This document shows, in pieces, positions 1 through 7,988 of a stretch of 31,485 nt of DNA. This stretch comes from CAJBIL01 sp044359525 (GTDB lineage Bacteria; Pseudomonadota; Gammaproteobacteria; Burkholderiales; Rhodocyclaceae). The notes below the pieces were generated by a model. The model saw nothing but the letters and a program-made list of their open reading frames with translations, made no database searches and was not told where the DNA came from. The first letter of the stretch is position 1. The number at the start of each line of letters is the position of its first letter. The stretch covers positions 1 to 31,485 of the forward strand of contig JBIKLY010000033.1 in NCBI GenBank assembly GCA_044359525.1, given 5' to 3'. The translations under genes and the position numbers were made by a program.

Positions 1-309
1 GCACAGTGCGTGGCCATCGAGCAGTTCGCGCGCCAGACGCAGCGTGCGCACGGCATCATCGGCCGAATAGCAACCGGCGGTATTGGGCAGGATGGTGAAT
101 TGCGCAGGCGGTAGCGCGTCGAGCAGGTTAGGCTCGCCGGCATTCTGACCGATGTTCATGCGGCGAATCGCCACTGTCACGATTTCGGCGCCCGAAGCGT
201 CGATCGCCGCGCGCGTTTCAGCGAAATCCTTGTACTTGCCAGTGCCGACCAGGAGTCGCGAGCGATAGGTCTTGCCGGCAATAGTCAGGCTATGTGTATT
301 TGTGTTCAT
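1..309 (-). CDS. thiG: Thiazole synthase ThiG (N-terminal part, cut by window edge)
   Basis: ThiG makes the thiazole phosphate ring of thiamine from deoxyxylulose phosphate, dehydroglycine and sulfur carried by ThiS. Reading the minus strand from the ATG at 309 gives about 103 residues. They begin MNTNTHSLTIAGKTYRSRLL and contain the family signatures LLVGTGKYKDF (substrate-binding start of the barrel), VTVAIRR, and LPNTAGCYSADDAVRTLRLAR. The frame runs off the window at base 1, so the C-terminal half, including the FMN/phosphate-binding loops, is not visible. thiS lies 28 bp upstream on the same strand, the usual thiS-thiG order, so the two are probably cotranscribed. Identification is by sequence signature and context and is very secure. 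Confidence 0.95.
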   Translation of the reverse strand, partial: MNTNTHSLTIAGKTYRSRLLVGTGKYKDFAETRAAIDASGAEIVTVAIRRMNIGQNAGEPNLLDALPPAQFTILPNTAGCYSADDAVRTLRLARELLDGHALC

Positions 310-337
310 GGGGCTTTCTTTGCAATCGGACGCAGGC

Positions 338-538
338 TCAGCCGCCACCAACGGCGACGACAATCTCGATACGGTCGCCATCGGCCAGCATCGCCTCGGC
401 ATGGCGACCGCGCGGCACGATCTCGCCGTTACGTTCGACGGCGATACGCTTGCCTGTATGCCCGAGCGTTTCAACCAGTGCGGTAACGGTCAGCGGCGCA
501 GAAAATTGGCGGATCTCGCCATTGATCATGAGTTCCAT
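338..538 (-). CDS. thiS: Sulfur carrier protein ThiS
   Basis: ThiS is the ubiquitin-like protein that carries sulfur, as a C-terminal thiocarboxylate, to ThiG for thiazole formation. The 66-residue product starts MELMINGE and ends VVAVGGG. The terminal Gly-Gly is the residue pair that is adenylated and thiocarboxylated. The length matches the family. The frame stays open upstream to about 769, but that extension has no homology to ThiS and would cover the divergent promoter region, so the ATG at 538 is preferred. It is followed at once by thiG. No TPP riboswitch could be recognised, because only about 80 bp separate this start from the divergent gene at 618. Confidence 0.93.
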   Translation of the reverse strand: MELMINGEIRQFSAPLTVTALVETLGHTGKRIAVERNGEIVPRGRHAEAMLADGDRIEIVVAVGGG

Positions 539-582
539 AGAGCGGTCGATTTTACCATGCCGGAAGGCCGGCCCCGCGCAGC

Positions 583-617
583 TATAATCGTGCTTTTCTA
601 TTGCCTCGGGAGCACTC
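583..617 (+). promoter_or_regulatory. Sigma-70-type -10 box and ribosome-binding site
   Basis: A perfect TATAAT lies at 583-588, with a GGGAG ribosome-binding site at about 608-612 placed 5 nt before the ATG at 618. No convincing -35 hexamer is seen at 16-18 bp. The arrangement points to transcription into the short ORF at 618 and the gene at 710. Confidence 0.45.
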
Positions 618-713
618 ATGTCCGGCCTTGAACCAGCGATCTTCGCGCCCGCGGTCGCGATGGCCGACATCAGGATTACCCTGAAGCACAACCGCTGGAC
701 GCTGATTCCGTGA
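618..713 (+). CDS. Short ORF (31 aa) overlapping the next gene
   Basis: The ORF runs from the ATG at 618 to the TGA at 711-713 and encodes 31 residues, starting MSGLEPAIFAPAVAMADIRI and ending HNRWTLIP. It has its own well-placed GGGAG ribosome-binding site and sits behind a TATAAT box. Its stop overlaps the GTG start of the following 82-codon gene in a GTGA arrangement, typical of translational coupling. No family is recognised. It could be a real small protein, a leader peptide that delivers ribosomes to the next start, or the N-terminus of one gene split by a frameshift, since the downstream frame is shifted by one base. Coding status is uncertain. Confidence 0.4.
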   Translation: MSGLEPAIFAPAVAMADIRITLKHNRWTLIP

Positions 714-958
714 GCGGTTTCGAGAATTACGGTGGTGAGCTCAGCGAACTCGATCGCGAGATAACCCACTACGCAGCCCTATGCGGCGTCGACCTGGCCG
801 ACCATGCCGCCATTCATGCGTGCATCAACGCCTCGCACCAGGACTGGCCGGCGGACAAGGCGCGGGAAACGCTGCGTGGATTGCTTGTCCTGCGCATCAA
901 GGTGGAAACCGAAATGATCGAGCAGGGAATGACGCCGGGGGAACTGAAAGGCTGGTAG
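710..958 (+). CDS. Small hypothetical protein (82 aa)
   Basis: This 82-residue protein starts at a GTG that overlaps the stop codon of the short upstream ORF. It reads MSGFENYGGELSELDREIT and ends MIEQGMTPGELKGW. It is rich in Asp, Glu and Ala, has no signal peptide or membrane segment, and looks fully helical. Two cysteines and several histidines occur in the first half (ALCGVDLADHAAIHACINASH), but no metal-binding spacing that I recognise. No ribosome-binding site of its own precedes the GTG, which fits coupling to the upstream ORF. A strong terminator follows its stop. I do not recognise the family. The gene seems real because of codon usage and context, but no function can be assigned. 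Confidence 0.6.
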   Translation: MSGFENYGGELSELDREITHYAALCGVDLADHAAIHACINASHQDWPADKARETLRGLLVLRIKVETEMIEQGMTPGELKGW

Positions 959-966
959 AGCTCAGC

Positions 967-982
967 GCTTTTGTACAAAAGC
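967..982. repeat. Perfect 16-bp palindrome
   Basis: GCTTTTGTACAAAAGC is fully self-complementary and sits directly beside the terminator hairpin at 985-1005. On the minus strand it supplies part of the T-rich tract after that hairpin. It may be part of a bidirectional terminator or a protein-binding dyad. Confidence 0.6.
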
Positions 983-984
983 CG

Positions 985-1013
985 AAGGCCGGAAATTCCG
1001 GCCTTTGCTTTTT
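985..1013. terminator. Bidirectional rho-independent terminator
   Basis: AAGGCCGG (985-992) pairs with CCGGCCTT (998-1005) around a five-base AT loop, followed on the plus strand by TGCTTTTT. Read on the minus strand the same hairpin is followed by CGGCTTTT. It can therefore end both the gene that stops at 958 and the minus-strand tRNA-Gly transcript whose 3' end is at 1022. Confidence 0.85.
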
Positions 1014-1021
1014 AAAATTCT

Positions 1022-1095
1022 TGGAGCGGGCGATGGGAATCGAACCCACGGCTCTAGCTTGGGAAGCTAGGGTATTACCATTATACGACGCCCGC
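1022..1095 (-). tRNA. tRNA-Gly (anticodon CCC)
   Basis: Read on the minus strand, this is a 74-nt cloverleaf. The seven-base acceptor stem pairs GCGGGCG (1095-1089) with CGCCCGC (1032-1026). The anticodon arm is CTAGC-TTCCCAA-GCTAG, placing CCC at positions 34-36. The T arm contains GTGGG-TTCGATT-CCCAT. The discriminator base is T and the terminal CCA is genome-encoded (1024-1022). tRNA-Gly(CCC) reads GGG codons, which matter in a high-GC genome. It lies 44 bp downstream of the flavin reductase stop on the same strand. A possible -10 (TAGAAT, 1120-1115) precedes it, but no clear -35 was found. Confidence 0.95.
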
Positions 1096-1139
1096 AAAGG
1101 TGTCTTAGGCTGCCATTCTAAGCGCTACGCAGCGCCGGT

Positions 1140-1733
1140 TCAATCCTCGTCGTAACTGTTCAGCAGTTCGCGGTAGCGGCCGCCGTGAAAAATCAGCGGT
1201 GAAGTGGCCTCGCCCGGCGAAAAACGCTCAACTCGGCCGACGAAGATCAAATGGTCGCCGCCCGCATGCTGCAATTCGTTGGCGCACTCGAACCAGGCGC
1301 AACATCCTTCGATCAACGGCACGCCATGCGTGCCCGGGCGCACCGGCACGCCGGCAAAACGGTCGCCGCTGCGTGCCGCAAAATGATTCGAAATTTCCTG
1401 CTGATCGGCGGACAGCACGTTGACTGCATAGTGGCTGGCGCAGCGAAATGCTTCGAGGCTCGGTGATTCAACAGACAGACTCCACAGGATCAGGGGCGGA
1501 TCGAGCGATACCGAATTGAACGAGCTAATGGTCAAGCCGATTGGCTCGCCGCCTGGTGCCAGCGCCGTAAGCACGGTGACGCCGGTAGCGAAGCGGCCGA
1601 GCGTGTCGCGAAACGCCCGACAGTCGAAATTTTTCGCCGCCAGGGCACGCCCGGTATCGCAGGTTTCACAGGGCAGGTCAGCAACGGCAGTCGGCGATTC
1701 AGGGCAGCTTGAGGAGGAAGTCGGCAGGGTCAT
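1140..1733 (-). CDS. Flavin reductase-like (FMN-binding split-barrel) protein
   Basis: The protein belongs to the flavin reductase-like split-barrel family, NAD(P)H-dependent enzymes that supply reduced FMN or FAD to partner monooxygenases. From the ATG at 1733 it is 197 residues. The core starts at FRDTLGRFATGVTVLTA, the family signature, and continues with GLTISSFNSVSLDPPLILWSL and SYHYAVNVL-like segments (here ASHYAVNVLSADQ). The C-terminus is HGGRYRELL, where the family usually ends. About 40 residues before the core are low-complexity Ser/Pro/Cys and may be partly untranslated; an upstream ATG at 1826 would overlap purT and is rejected. No monooxygenase partner is adjacent, so the physiological substrate is unknown. 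It is divergent from purT and lies upstream of tRNA-Gly. Confidence 0.85.
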   Translation of the reverse strand: MTLPTSSSSCPESPTAVADLPCETCDTGRALAAKNFDCRAFRDTLGRFATGVTVLTALAPGGEPIGLTISSFNSVSLDPPLILWSLSVESPSLEAFRCASHYAVNVLSADQQEISNHFAARSGDRFAGVPVRPGTHGVPLIEGCCAWFECANELQHAGGDHLIFVGRVERFSPGEATSPLIFHGGRYRELLNSYDED

Positions 1734-1813
1734 CTGGAGTCTGGGGAGGGGAAAATACGCGTCAGGGGGCATGCTAAGATTCGCGCTCTGCAGAGAAGCT
1801 GAGGAGTTCCACG

Positions 1814-3064
1814 ATGCCAGAATCAATCATCGGCCCACGTCAAAACCCCATCGAGAAACTTGGCACACCCTTAAGCCCGACGGCAACGCGCGTCATGCTG
1901 CTTGGCGCCGGCGAACTGGGTAAAGAGGTGATTATCGCCTTGCAGCGCCTTGGTGTCGAGACGATTGCCGTTGATCGTTACGCCGACGCGCCCGGCATGC
2001 AGGTCGCGCACCGTTCGCACGTCGTGACGATGACCGATGGCCCGGCGCTGCGCGCCATCATTGAGCGCGAGCGCCCGCATCTGGTGGTGCCGGAAATCGA
2101 GGCGATCGCCACCGACATGCTGCTCGACATCGAACGCGAAGGGATCGCCGAAGTGATCCCGACCGCACGCGCCGCGCGCCTGACGATGAATCGCGAGGGC
2201 ATCCGTCGCCTGGCGGCCGAAGAACTCGGCCTGCCGACTTCGCCTTATGCCTTCGCCGATACGCAGGCCGGGCTGCAGGCAGCGATCGATGATGGCAAAG
2301 GCGGCGGCATCGGCTACCCGTGTCTGGTCAAACCGACGATGTCGTCGTCCGGCAAAGGGCAATCGCTGCTGCGCGGCCAGCAGGATGTGGCAGCAGCGTG
2401 GGACTACGCCATGCAGGGTGGCCGCGTTGCGCAAAGCCGCGTCATTGTCGAGGGCTTCATCGACTTCGACTATGAAATCACGCTGCTGACGGTGCGTGCC
2501 GTCGGCACCGGCGGCTCGGTTGAAACGAGCTTCTGCGAGCCGATCGGCCACCTGCAGGTCGCTGGCGACTACGTTGAATCGTGGCAGCCGCAGGCAATGA
2601 GCGCAGCAGCCCATCACCGTTCGCAGGAGATTGCCAAAGCCGTCACCGACAGCCTCGGCGGACGCGGCATCTTCGGCGTCGAGCTGTTCATCAAGGGCGA
2701 TCAGGTGTGGTTCTCCGAAGTCAGCCCGCGCCCGCATGACACCGGCCTGGTGACGCTGGCCACCCAGCGTTTCTCGGAATTCGAACTGCACGCGCGCGCC
2801 ATCCTTGGCCTGCCGGTCGACGTCTCGCTACGTAGACCGGGCGCTTCGGCGGTGATCTACGGTGGCATGGAAGCACGCGGGATTGCCTTCGAAGGTGTGG
2901 CCGATGCGCTCGCCGTGCCGCAAACCGACCTGCGCCTGTTCGGCAAGCCCGAGAGCTTCAGCAAACGGCGCATGGGTGTTGCCGTCGCCAACGGCGCCGA
3001 TACCGACGAAGCGCGTCGCCGCGCCAAACTCGCCGCCAGCAAGGTCAAGCCGGTCAGCGCATGA
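1814..3064 (+). CDS. purT: Formate-dependent phosphoribosylglycinamide formyltransferase PurT
   Basis: PurT is an ATP-grasp enzyme that makes formyl-GAR from GAR, formate and ATP, the third step of de novo purine synthesis, without needing formyl-tetrahydrofolate. The 416 residues match the family end to end. The N-terminal GAR-binding part is VMLLGAGELGKEV and VDRYADAPGMQVAHRSHV. EIEAIATDML and LTMNREGIRRLAAEELGLPTS follow. The ATP-grasp glycine loop is MSSSGKGQS, and the metal-binding segment is FSEVSPRPHDTG. It is about 20 residues longer at the N-terminus than the E. coli enzyme. GAGGAG at about 1799-1805 is a good ribosome-binding site for the ATG at 1814. Its TGA overlaps the mutY ATG (ATGA at 3061-3064), so translation is probably coupled. 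Confidence 0.97.
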   Translation: MPESIIGPRQNPIEKLGTPLSPTATRVMLLGAGELGKEVIIALQRLGVETIAVDRYADAPGMQVAHRSHVVTMTDGPALRAIIERERPHLVVPEIEAIATDMLLDIEREGIAEVIPTARAARLTMNREGIRRLAAEELGLPTSPYAFADTQAGLQAAIDDGKGGGIGYPCLVKPTMSSSGKGQSLLRGQQDVAAAWDYAMQGGRVAQSRVIVEGFIDFDYEITLLTVRAVGTGGSVETSFCEPIGHLQVAGDYVESWQPQAMSAAAHHRSQEIAKAVTDSLGGRGIFGVELFIKGDQVWFSEVSPRPHDTGLVTLATQRFSEFELHARAILGLPVDVSLRRPGASAVIYGGMEARGIAFEGVADALAVPQTDLRLFGKPESFSKRRMGVAVANGADTDEARRRAKLAASKVKPVSA

Positions 3065-4143
3065 GTGGCGCCAGCGCTGGCGAGCCGAGCTTCTCCAGCC
3101 GCCTGATAGCCTGGCAGGCGCAGCAGGGCCGCCACGACTTGCCGTGGCAGCCGCAGCCCGGCAAGCCGCGCGACGCCTACTGCATCTGGCTGTCCGAGAT
3201 CATGCTGCAGCAGACGCAGGTGAGCACGGTGATCCCGTATTACGCGCGCTTTCTCGAACGCTTTCCGGATATCGAAGCGCTCGCCGCCGCACCGCTCGAA
3301 AGCGTGCTCGAATTGTGGGCCGGCCTCGGCTACTACGCGCGGGCGCGCAACCTGCATCGCTGTGCGCAAATCGTCGTTTGCGAGCATGGCGGCCATTTCC
3401 CGCAACTCGCGGAGCAAATCGCCAAACTACCGGGCATTGGCCGGTCGACCGCAGCAGCGATCAGCGCTTTTGCTTTCGGCCAGCGTGCCGCCATCCTCGA
3501 CGGCAACGTCAAACGCGTGCTGGCGCGCTCCTTTGGCATCGAAGGTTTTCCCGGCACAGCAAAAACCGAAAAGGAACTATGGGCGCTTGCCGAATCACTG
3601 CTCCCGGCAAAGCAGATTGAAGCCTACACACAAGGCCTGATGGACCTCGGCGCAACGCTATGCACGCGCGGCAAGCCGTTCTGCAACGCCTGCCCGATGC
3701 ACGGCATCTGCCTTGCGCGACAGAGCGGCCGCCAGGCCGAACTACCGGCCGCCAAGCCGAAGAAATCAGTACCCGAACGCCAGACCCGCATGCTGCTGCT
3801 CACCGACGGCCGACGCGTACTGCTCGAACGCCGCCCGCCGAGCGGCATCTGGGGTGGCATGCTGGCACTGCCGGAAATTGAACCAGGGGCTGCCGAAAGC
3901 TTTGCCCGCCGGCATGGTTGCCGCGTGCTCGACACGCAGGCAATGGCGCCGCTCAAACACGGTTTCACACACTTCCGGCTGACCATCGAAACGCTGTGCT
4001 GCATGGTCGAAGCGACAACCCGACTGGCGGCTGAACCGGGCTGGGAATGGCTTGATCTTCAGGCGCTGGAAACGGCAGCGCTGCCGACACCGGTCAGGAA
4101 ACTGCTGCGTCTGGCTGCGGGCTCTGCCGTAAAAACTGCGTAA
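3061..4143 (+). CDS. mutY: A/G-specific adenine glycosylase MutY
   Basis: MutY removes adenine mispaired with 8-oxoguanine, preventing G:C to T:A mutations. All key parts are visible in the 360 residues. Catalytic Glu46 lies in WLSEIMLQQTQV. The helix-hairpin-helix is LPGIGRSTAAAISAFAFG, with catalytic Asp147 in AILDGNVKRVL. The 4Fe-4S ligands Cys201, 208, 211 and 217 have the family spacing Cx6Cx2Cx5C. A C-terminal NUDIX-like 8-oxoG recognition domain runs from about 235 to 350 (RRPPSGIWGGMLALPE). The start overlaps the purT stop by 4 bp. The 3' end overlaps the convergent GGDEF/EAL gene by 50 bp, so no terminator separates them. The purT-mutY pairing has no obvious biochemical logic beyond housekeeping. 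Confidence 0.97.
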   Translation: MSGASAGEPSFSSRLIAWQAQQGRHDLPWQPQPGKPRDAYCIWLSEIMLQQTQVSTVIPYYARFLERFPDIEALAAAPLESVLELWAGLGYYARARNLHRCAQIVVCEHGGHFPQLAEQIAKLPGIGRSTAAAISAFAFGQRAAILDGNVKRVLARSFGIEGFPGTAKTEKELWALAESLLPAKQIEAYTQGLMDLGATLCTRGKPFCNACPMHGICLARQSGRQAELPAAKPKKSVPERQTRMLLLTDGRRVLLERRPPSGIWGGMLALPEIEPGAAESFARRHGCRVLDTQAMAPLKHGFTHFRLTIETLCCMVEATTRLAAEPGWEWLDLQALETAALPTPVRKLLRLAAGSAVKTA

Positions 4144-7100
4144 ACTCCGCAACCGGCAGCGGCCGGCTGAACAGGAAACCCTGATAGGCGTGGCAGCCAT
4201 GGCTTTCCAGAAACGCCTTCTGCGCCTCGCTTTCAACGCCTTCGGCAATCACGTTGAGGCCAAGGCTGCGGCCCATCGTGACAATGGTTTGCGCAATGAT
4301 GGCATCGCTTTGATTGCCGGGAAGCTGGGTGACGAAGGAGCGGTCAATCTTCAGCTGATCGAGCGGCAGGCGCGTCAGATAGGAGAGCGAGGAATAACCG
4401 GTGCCGAAATCGTCCATCGAGAATTTCACGCCGAGCAACTTGATGGCGTTCATTTTTTCGATCGTATCGGCGACGTTGTCGAGCACCAGACTTTCGGTCA
4501 GCTCCAGTTTCAGAAGTGCAGGATCGATGCCGCTGCGTAGCAAAAGCGCCTGCACCTGTTCAACAAAATCGGCCTGACGAAACTGGCGCGGACTGACATT
4601 GACCGCCAGCTGCAAGCTACGGGTTTGCAAATCAGCCGACCACGCCTTGAGCTGGGCACAGGCGGTTTCCAGCACCCATTGCCCGATCGGCAGGATCAAT
4701 CCCGTATCCTCGGCCATCGGAATGAACTTGAGCGGCGAGACCAGCCCATACACCGGGTGCTGCCAGCGTAGCAGGGCCTCGGCACCAAGCACCAGGCGCT
4801 CGCCGCTGACCTGCGGCTGGTAGTGCAGAATAAACTCCTGCCGCCGCAAGGCCAGATGCAGGTCGTTCTCCAGCTCGCGCCGGTCTCTGGCCGCCGCATT
4901 AAGGCTCGCCGTAAAGAACTGGACATTGTTCCGCCCGGCCGCTTTGGCGTGGTACATCGCCACATCGGCGTTCTGCATCAACATCGCCACACTGTCGCCA
5001 TCACCGGGAAATACAGCGATACCGATGCTGGTCGTCGAATACAGCTGATGCCCTTCGATCCGGTAAGGCTGCGCCAGCGCATCAAGAATCTTGTCAGCCA
5101 CCCGCGCCACGGCAGCGCCGCCAATCCCGGTCAGCAGCACGACGAACTCGTCGCCGCCGAGACGCGCCACCACGTCGCTCTCACGCACGCTGGCGGCCAG
5201 CCGGTGCGCCACTTCGAGCAATAAAACATCGCCGACATGGTGACCAAGGGTGTCGTTGATATTCTTGAAGCGGTCCAGATCGAGGAACATCACGGCAACC
5301 GGCTCACCGCCTTCGCGGCGCGCCGAGGCGAGCGCCTGCTCCAGCCGGCCCTGCAGGTTGGCGCGATTGGGCAGATCGGTCAGCACATCGAAATGTGCCA
5401 GATGGTTGATTTCCTCTTCCGCCGCCTTGCGTTCGGAAATGTCGGTAAAGCTGCCGAGGAAATAGTCGATCTCGCCCGCTTCGCCACGGATGGTCGAAAT
5501 CGACAGCCATTTCGGATAACAGCTGCCATCTTTGCGGCGGTCCCATATCTCACCCTGCCAGTAGCCGGTATCGCTGATTGACTGCCACATCAACTGGAAT
5601 TCCCCGGGCGTCGTGCGCCCCGAAGCCAGAAGGCGTGGATTCTGTCCACGCACTTCATCGGCGCTGAAACCGGTGAGCCGCAAGAAGGATTGATTCACTT
5701 CGAGAATGCAGTTATCGCGGCCGGTAATCATGATCGCTTCGGCGCTGTGCTCGAAAACACCGGCCAGCAGCCGCAGGCGTGTCTCGCGCAACTGGCGCTC
5801 GGTAATATCACGCCACATCGTATGCAGGATCATCTCGCCACGCAGGGTGATCGGAGTGAGCGTCACTTCAACCGGCACCGCCGAGCCATCGGCCCGGATA
5901 TGCAGCCACTCGAAACGGTGATAGCCCATCTGCTGGGCGATGGCGATCATCTCATTGGCTTTCTCGCCGGAATCGCGCCCATCGGGCTGACAGGGCGGCG
6001 ATATTTCGCCGGGGCTCCGGTTGAGAAACACTTCCTTGCTGGGATAACCGAGGAACTTCAGGGTGGCGGCGTTGCAATCGACAAAACGCCCGTCGCGGAT
6101 CAGCAGCAAGGGATCTTTCACATCCTCGAACAAGCGCCGGAAAGCCTCCTCGCTCTCGCGCAACAGCGTGTCGGCCTGCACGCGTTCGGAGATGTCGGCG
6201 TAGATCCAGATACTGCCTTCGTGCGGCCGGCCCGGATCGATGGCGCGCCCGGTCAGGGCGCCCCAGAAAACGCTGCCATCCTTGCGTTTGAGCATCAGCT
6301 CGGTGGAAAAATTGCGGTTCTCGCCAACCGTCGCGTAGGCATCAATACCGATCCGCTCGAAAGTCTCGCGTTCAGCGTAAAAAATCTCGGACGATTCACC
6401 GATCAGTTCGCCGGGCAGGTAGCCGAAGAGCTCTTCGAAACGGCGATTGCACGACACAACACGCCGCTGATCAAGGTGCACGATGCCGACCAGCGCATTG
6501 CTGAAAATCGTTTCCATTTCAGCGAGCAGCAAGCGCGTGTGCGCTTCACCCCGTTCGCGCTCGCTGAGGTCGGCCAGCACGTTGGCCAGCGCCAGCGGCG
6601 CACCGGCCGCGTCACGAATCACAAACAAACTCTGCAGCGTCGGCACCAGCCGGCCGTCGGTATTACGGACCTTCATTTCACCCATCCAGCGGCCGGCCTG
6701 CAGGAGGTAGGGAACCAGCTCATCGCGAAGCCGGTGGCGATCATCGTCGCTGTAAAACTGCTTGAATGAGTAGTCGGTGCATTGCGCGTCGAGTGGGATA
6801 CCGAGCAACTGGCGCAGGGCCGGATTGGCATAACTGAGGATGCCATCCATCCGCGCCATGGCAATGCCCTGACCGGAATTCTCAGCCAGCCGTTCAAATA
6901 CTTCGAGCCGTTCGCTGTTCACACGCAGGCGGCCCTCACCCGCAGCGAGATCGGCCAACACCCGTGATTCGCGTACTTCGCTGCGCCACAGCCGGTAGAG
7001 CAAACCGGCCAGCAATACGATCAGGAGCAGGCCGGAAACACCAACGACCAGGGCACGCGTTCGCCATCCTGCCAATACTCCGTCATGCCCCAGCGCGGCC

Positions 7101-7942
7101 AGCACATAAAAGGGGTAGCGCTCCAGCTTGCGCATGCTGAAGATCCGCAGCACACCGTCAAGCACGCCGGCGAACTCGGCTGTCATCTCGGTTTGCCCGG
7201 CACCGATCGCGACACGTGTCAGGCTGTCCGGCGGTAACGGTTTGTTGATCTCGCTATCGAGCTGTGGCCAGCGTATAACCAGCGTGAAATCATCGCTGCG
7301 ACGAACGGCGAGCAGGCCCTGGTCACCGACATCGAGTGACTGGAACAGCGTCTGAAAATACCCCACGTCGATCAATGCCGTAACGACACCGAGAAAAACA
7401 CCCTGACTACTGTGCAAGGCTCTCGAAACAACGATACTCGGTCGCTCCGTCGTACGCGAGACAACAACCTCGGAGAAAAACAAGGCATCCTGCGGCTTGT
7501 CGCGTACCCGTAAAAAATAACTGCGATCAGCAACATTCACGCGCTTGGTTTTTTCATGCGCGGAGGTATAGAGCAGATCGCCTTCGGCATCAAAGACCCG
7601 CAGCCCGGCCAGCTCCTGAAAATTGAGCAGCCGCGAATCCAGTTCGGCATTCAGCGCGCCGGAAAAACTGGCAACCGCAGGTTTGCTCAAGGCGGCTTCG
7701 GGCGTATTTCGCGCCAGCACCTGCAAAACGGTGTCGGTTCGATGCAGTGTCGCATCAAGACGCGCCTCAAAAATCGCTGCGTAATTGCGGGTGGTGGTTT
7801 TTGCGGTATCGATTTGTTCGTGATAGCTCAGCCAGAGCTGGTAACCGAGCAACTGCGCCACGACAAAGACGACCGCACCGAGCAGGACAAGCAAATGCCT
7901 GCGTTGGCGGCGACCATCCAGAAGAGGGGGCGCAATACTCAT
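4094..7942 (-). CDS. Membrane-bound cache-PAS4-GGDEF-EAL c-di-GMP protein
   Basis: This 1282-residue sensor may make and/or degrade cyclic di-GMP. Order of parts: TM1 about 16-38; a periplasmic double-cache-like sensor about 45-290; TM2 about 297-317; four PAS domains about 350-460, 472-585, 598-712 and 722-838; GGDEF 845-1010; EAL 1025-1275. The GGDEF motif (RLGGDEF, 927-933) is intact, and RESD (920-923) is an inhibitory I-site at the correct five-residue distance. The EAL domain keeps EALLRW (E1055), the Asn of VNVSPRQF, ELTES, DDFGTGYSS, the KID lysine, AEGVE and YQGF, so it looks catalytically complete. The ATG at 7942 precedes the first TM; the longer open frame to 8164 would overlap the MFS gene and is rejected. 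It lies 46 bp behind the MFS gene on the same strand and converges on mutY. The sensed ligand is unknown. Confidence 0.93.
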   Translation of the reverse strand: MSIAPPLLDGRRQRRHLLVLLGAVVFVVAQLLGYQLWLSYHEQIDTAKTTTRNYAAIFEARLDATLHRTDTVLQVLARNTPEAALSKPAVASFSGALNAELDSRLLNFQELAGLRVFDAEGDLLYTSAHEKTKRVNVADRSYFLRVRDKPQDALFFSEVVVSRTTERPSIVVSRALHSSQGVFLGVVTALIDVGYFQTLFQSLDVGDQGLLAVRRSDDFTLVIRWPQLDSEINKPLPPDSLTRVAIGAGQTEMTAEFAGVLDGVLRIFSMRKLERYPFYVLAALGHDGVLAGWRTRALVVGVSGLLLIVLLAGLLYRLWRSEVRESRVLADLAAGEGRLRVNSERLEVFERLAENSGQGIAMARMDGILSYANPALRQLLGIPLDAQCTDYSFKQFYSDDDRHRLRDELVPYLLQAGRWMGEMKVRNTDGRLVPTLQSLFVIRDAAGAPLALANVLADLSERERGEAHTRLLLAEMETIFSNALVGIVHLDQRRVVSCNRRFEELFGYLPGELIGESSEIFYAERETFERIGIDAYATVGENRNFSTELMLKRKDGSVFWGALTGRAIDPGRPHEGSIWIYADISERVQADTLLRESEEAFRRLFEDVKDPLLLIRDGRFVDCNAATLKFLGYPSKEVFLNRSPGEISPPCQPDGRDSGEKANEMIAIAQQMGYHRFEWLHIRADGSAVPVEVTLTPITLRGEMILHTMWRDITERQLRETRLRLLAGVFEHSAEAIMITGRDNCILEVNQSFLRLTGFSADEVRGQNPRLLASGRTTPGEFQLMWQSISDTGYWQGEIWDRRKDGSCYPKWLSISTIRGEAGEIDYFLGSFTDISERKAAEEEINHLAHFDVLTDLPNRANLQGRLEQALASARREGGEPVAVMFLDLDRFKNINDTLGHHVGDVLLLEVAHRLAASVRESDVVARLGGDEFVVLLTGIGGAAVARVADKILDALAQPYRIEGHQLYSTTSIGIAVFPGDGDSVAMLMQNADVAMYHAKAAGRNNVQFFTASLNAAARDRRELENDLHLALRRQEFILHYQPQVSGERLVLGAEALLRWQHPVYGLVSPLKFIPMAEDTGLILPIGQWVLETACAQLKAWSADLQTRSLQLAVNVSPRQFRQADFVEQVQALLLRSGIDPALLKLELTESLVLDNVADTIEKMNAIKLLGVKFSMDDFGTGYSSLSYLTRLPLDQLKIDRSFVTQLPGNQSDAIIAQTIVTMGRSLGLNVIAEGVESEAQKAFLESHGCHAYQGFLFSRPLPVAEFTQFLRQSPQPDAAVS

Positions 7943-7988
7943 CGCTGCATTGTGCGAAACCTGGCTGCGGAAAGCAATGGCGAAAGCA

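Noticed and set aside
539..769. N-terminal extension of ThiS to a 143-residue protein
   Set aside because: The added part has no ThiS similarity and overlaps the divergent promoter and the short ORF.
1871..2791. 306-residue minus-strand frame inside purT
   Set aside because: Antisense shadow of purT, whose motifs are complete.
5690..6769. 359-residue plus-strand frame inside the GGDEF/EAL gene
   Set aside because: It lies wholly antisense to well-conserved PAS domains, with no recognisable domain of its own.
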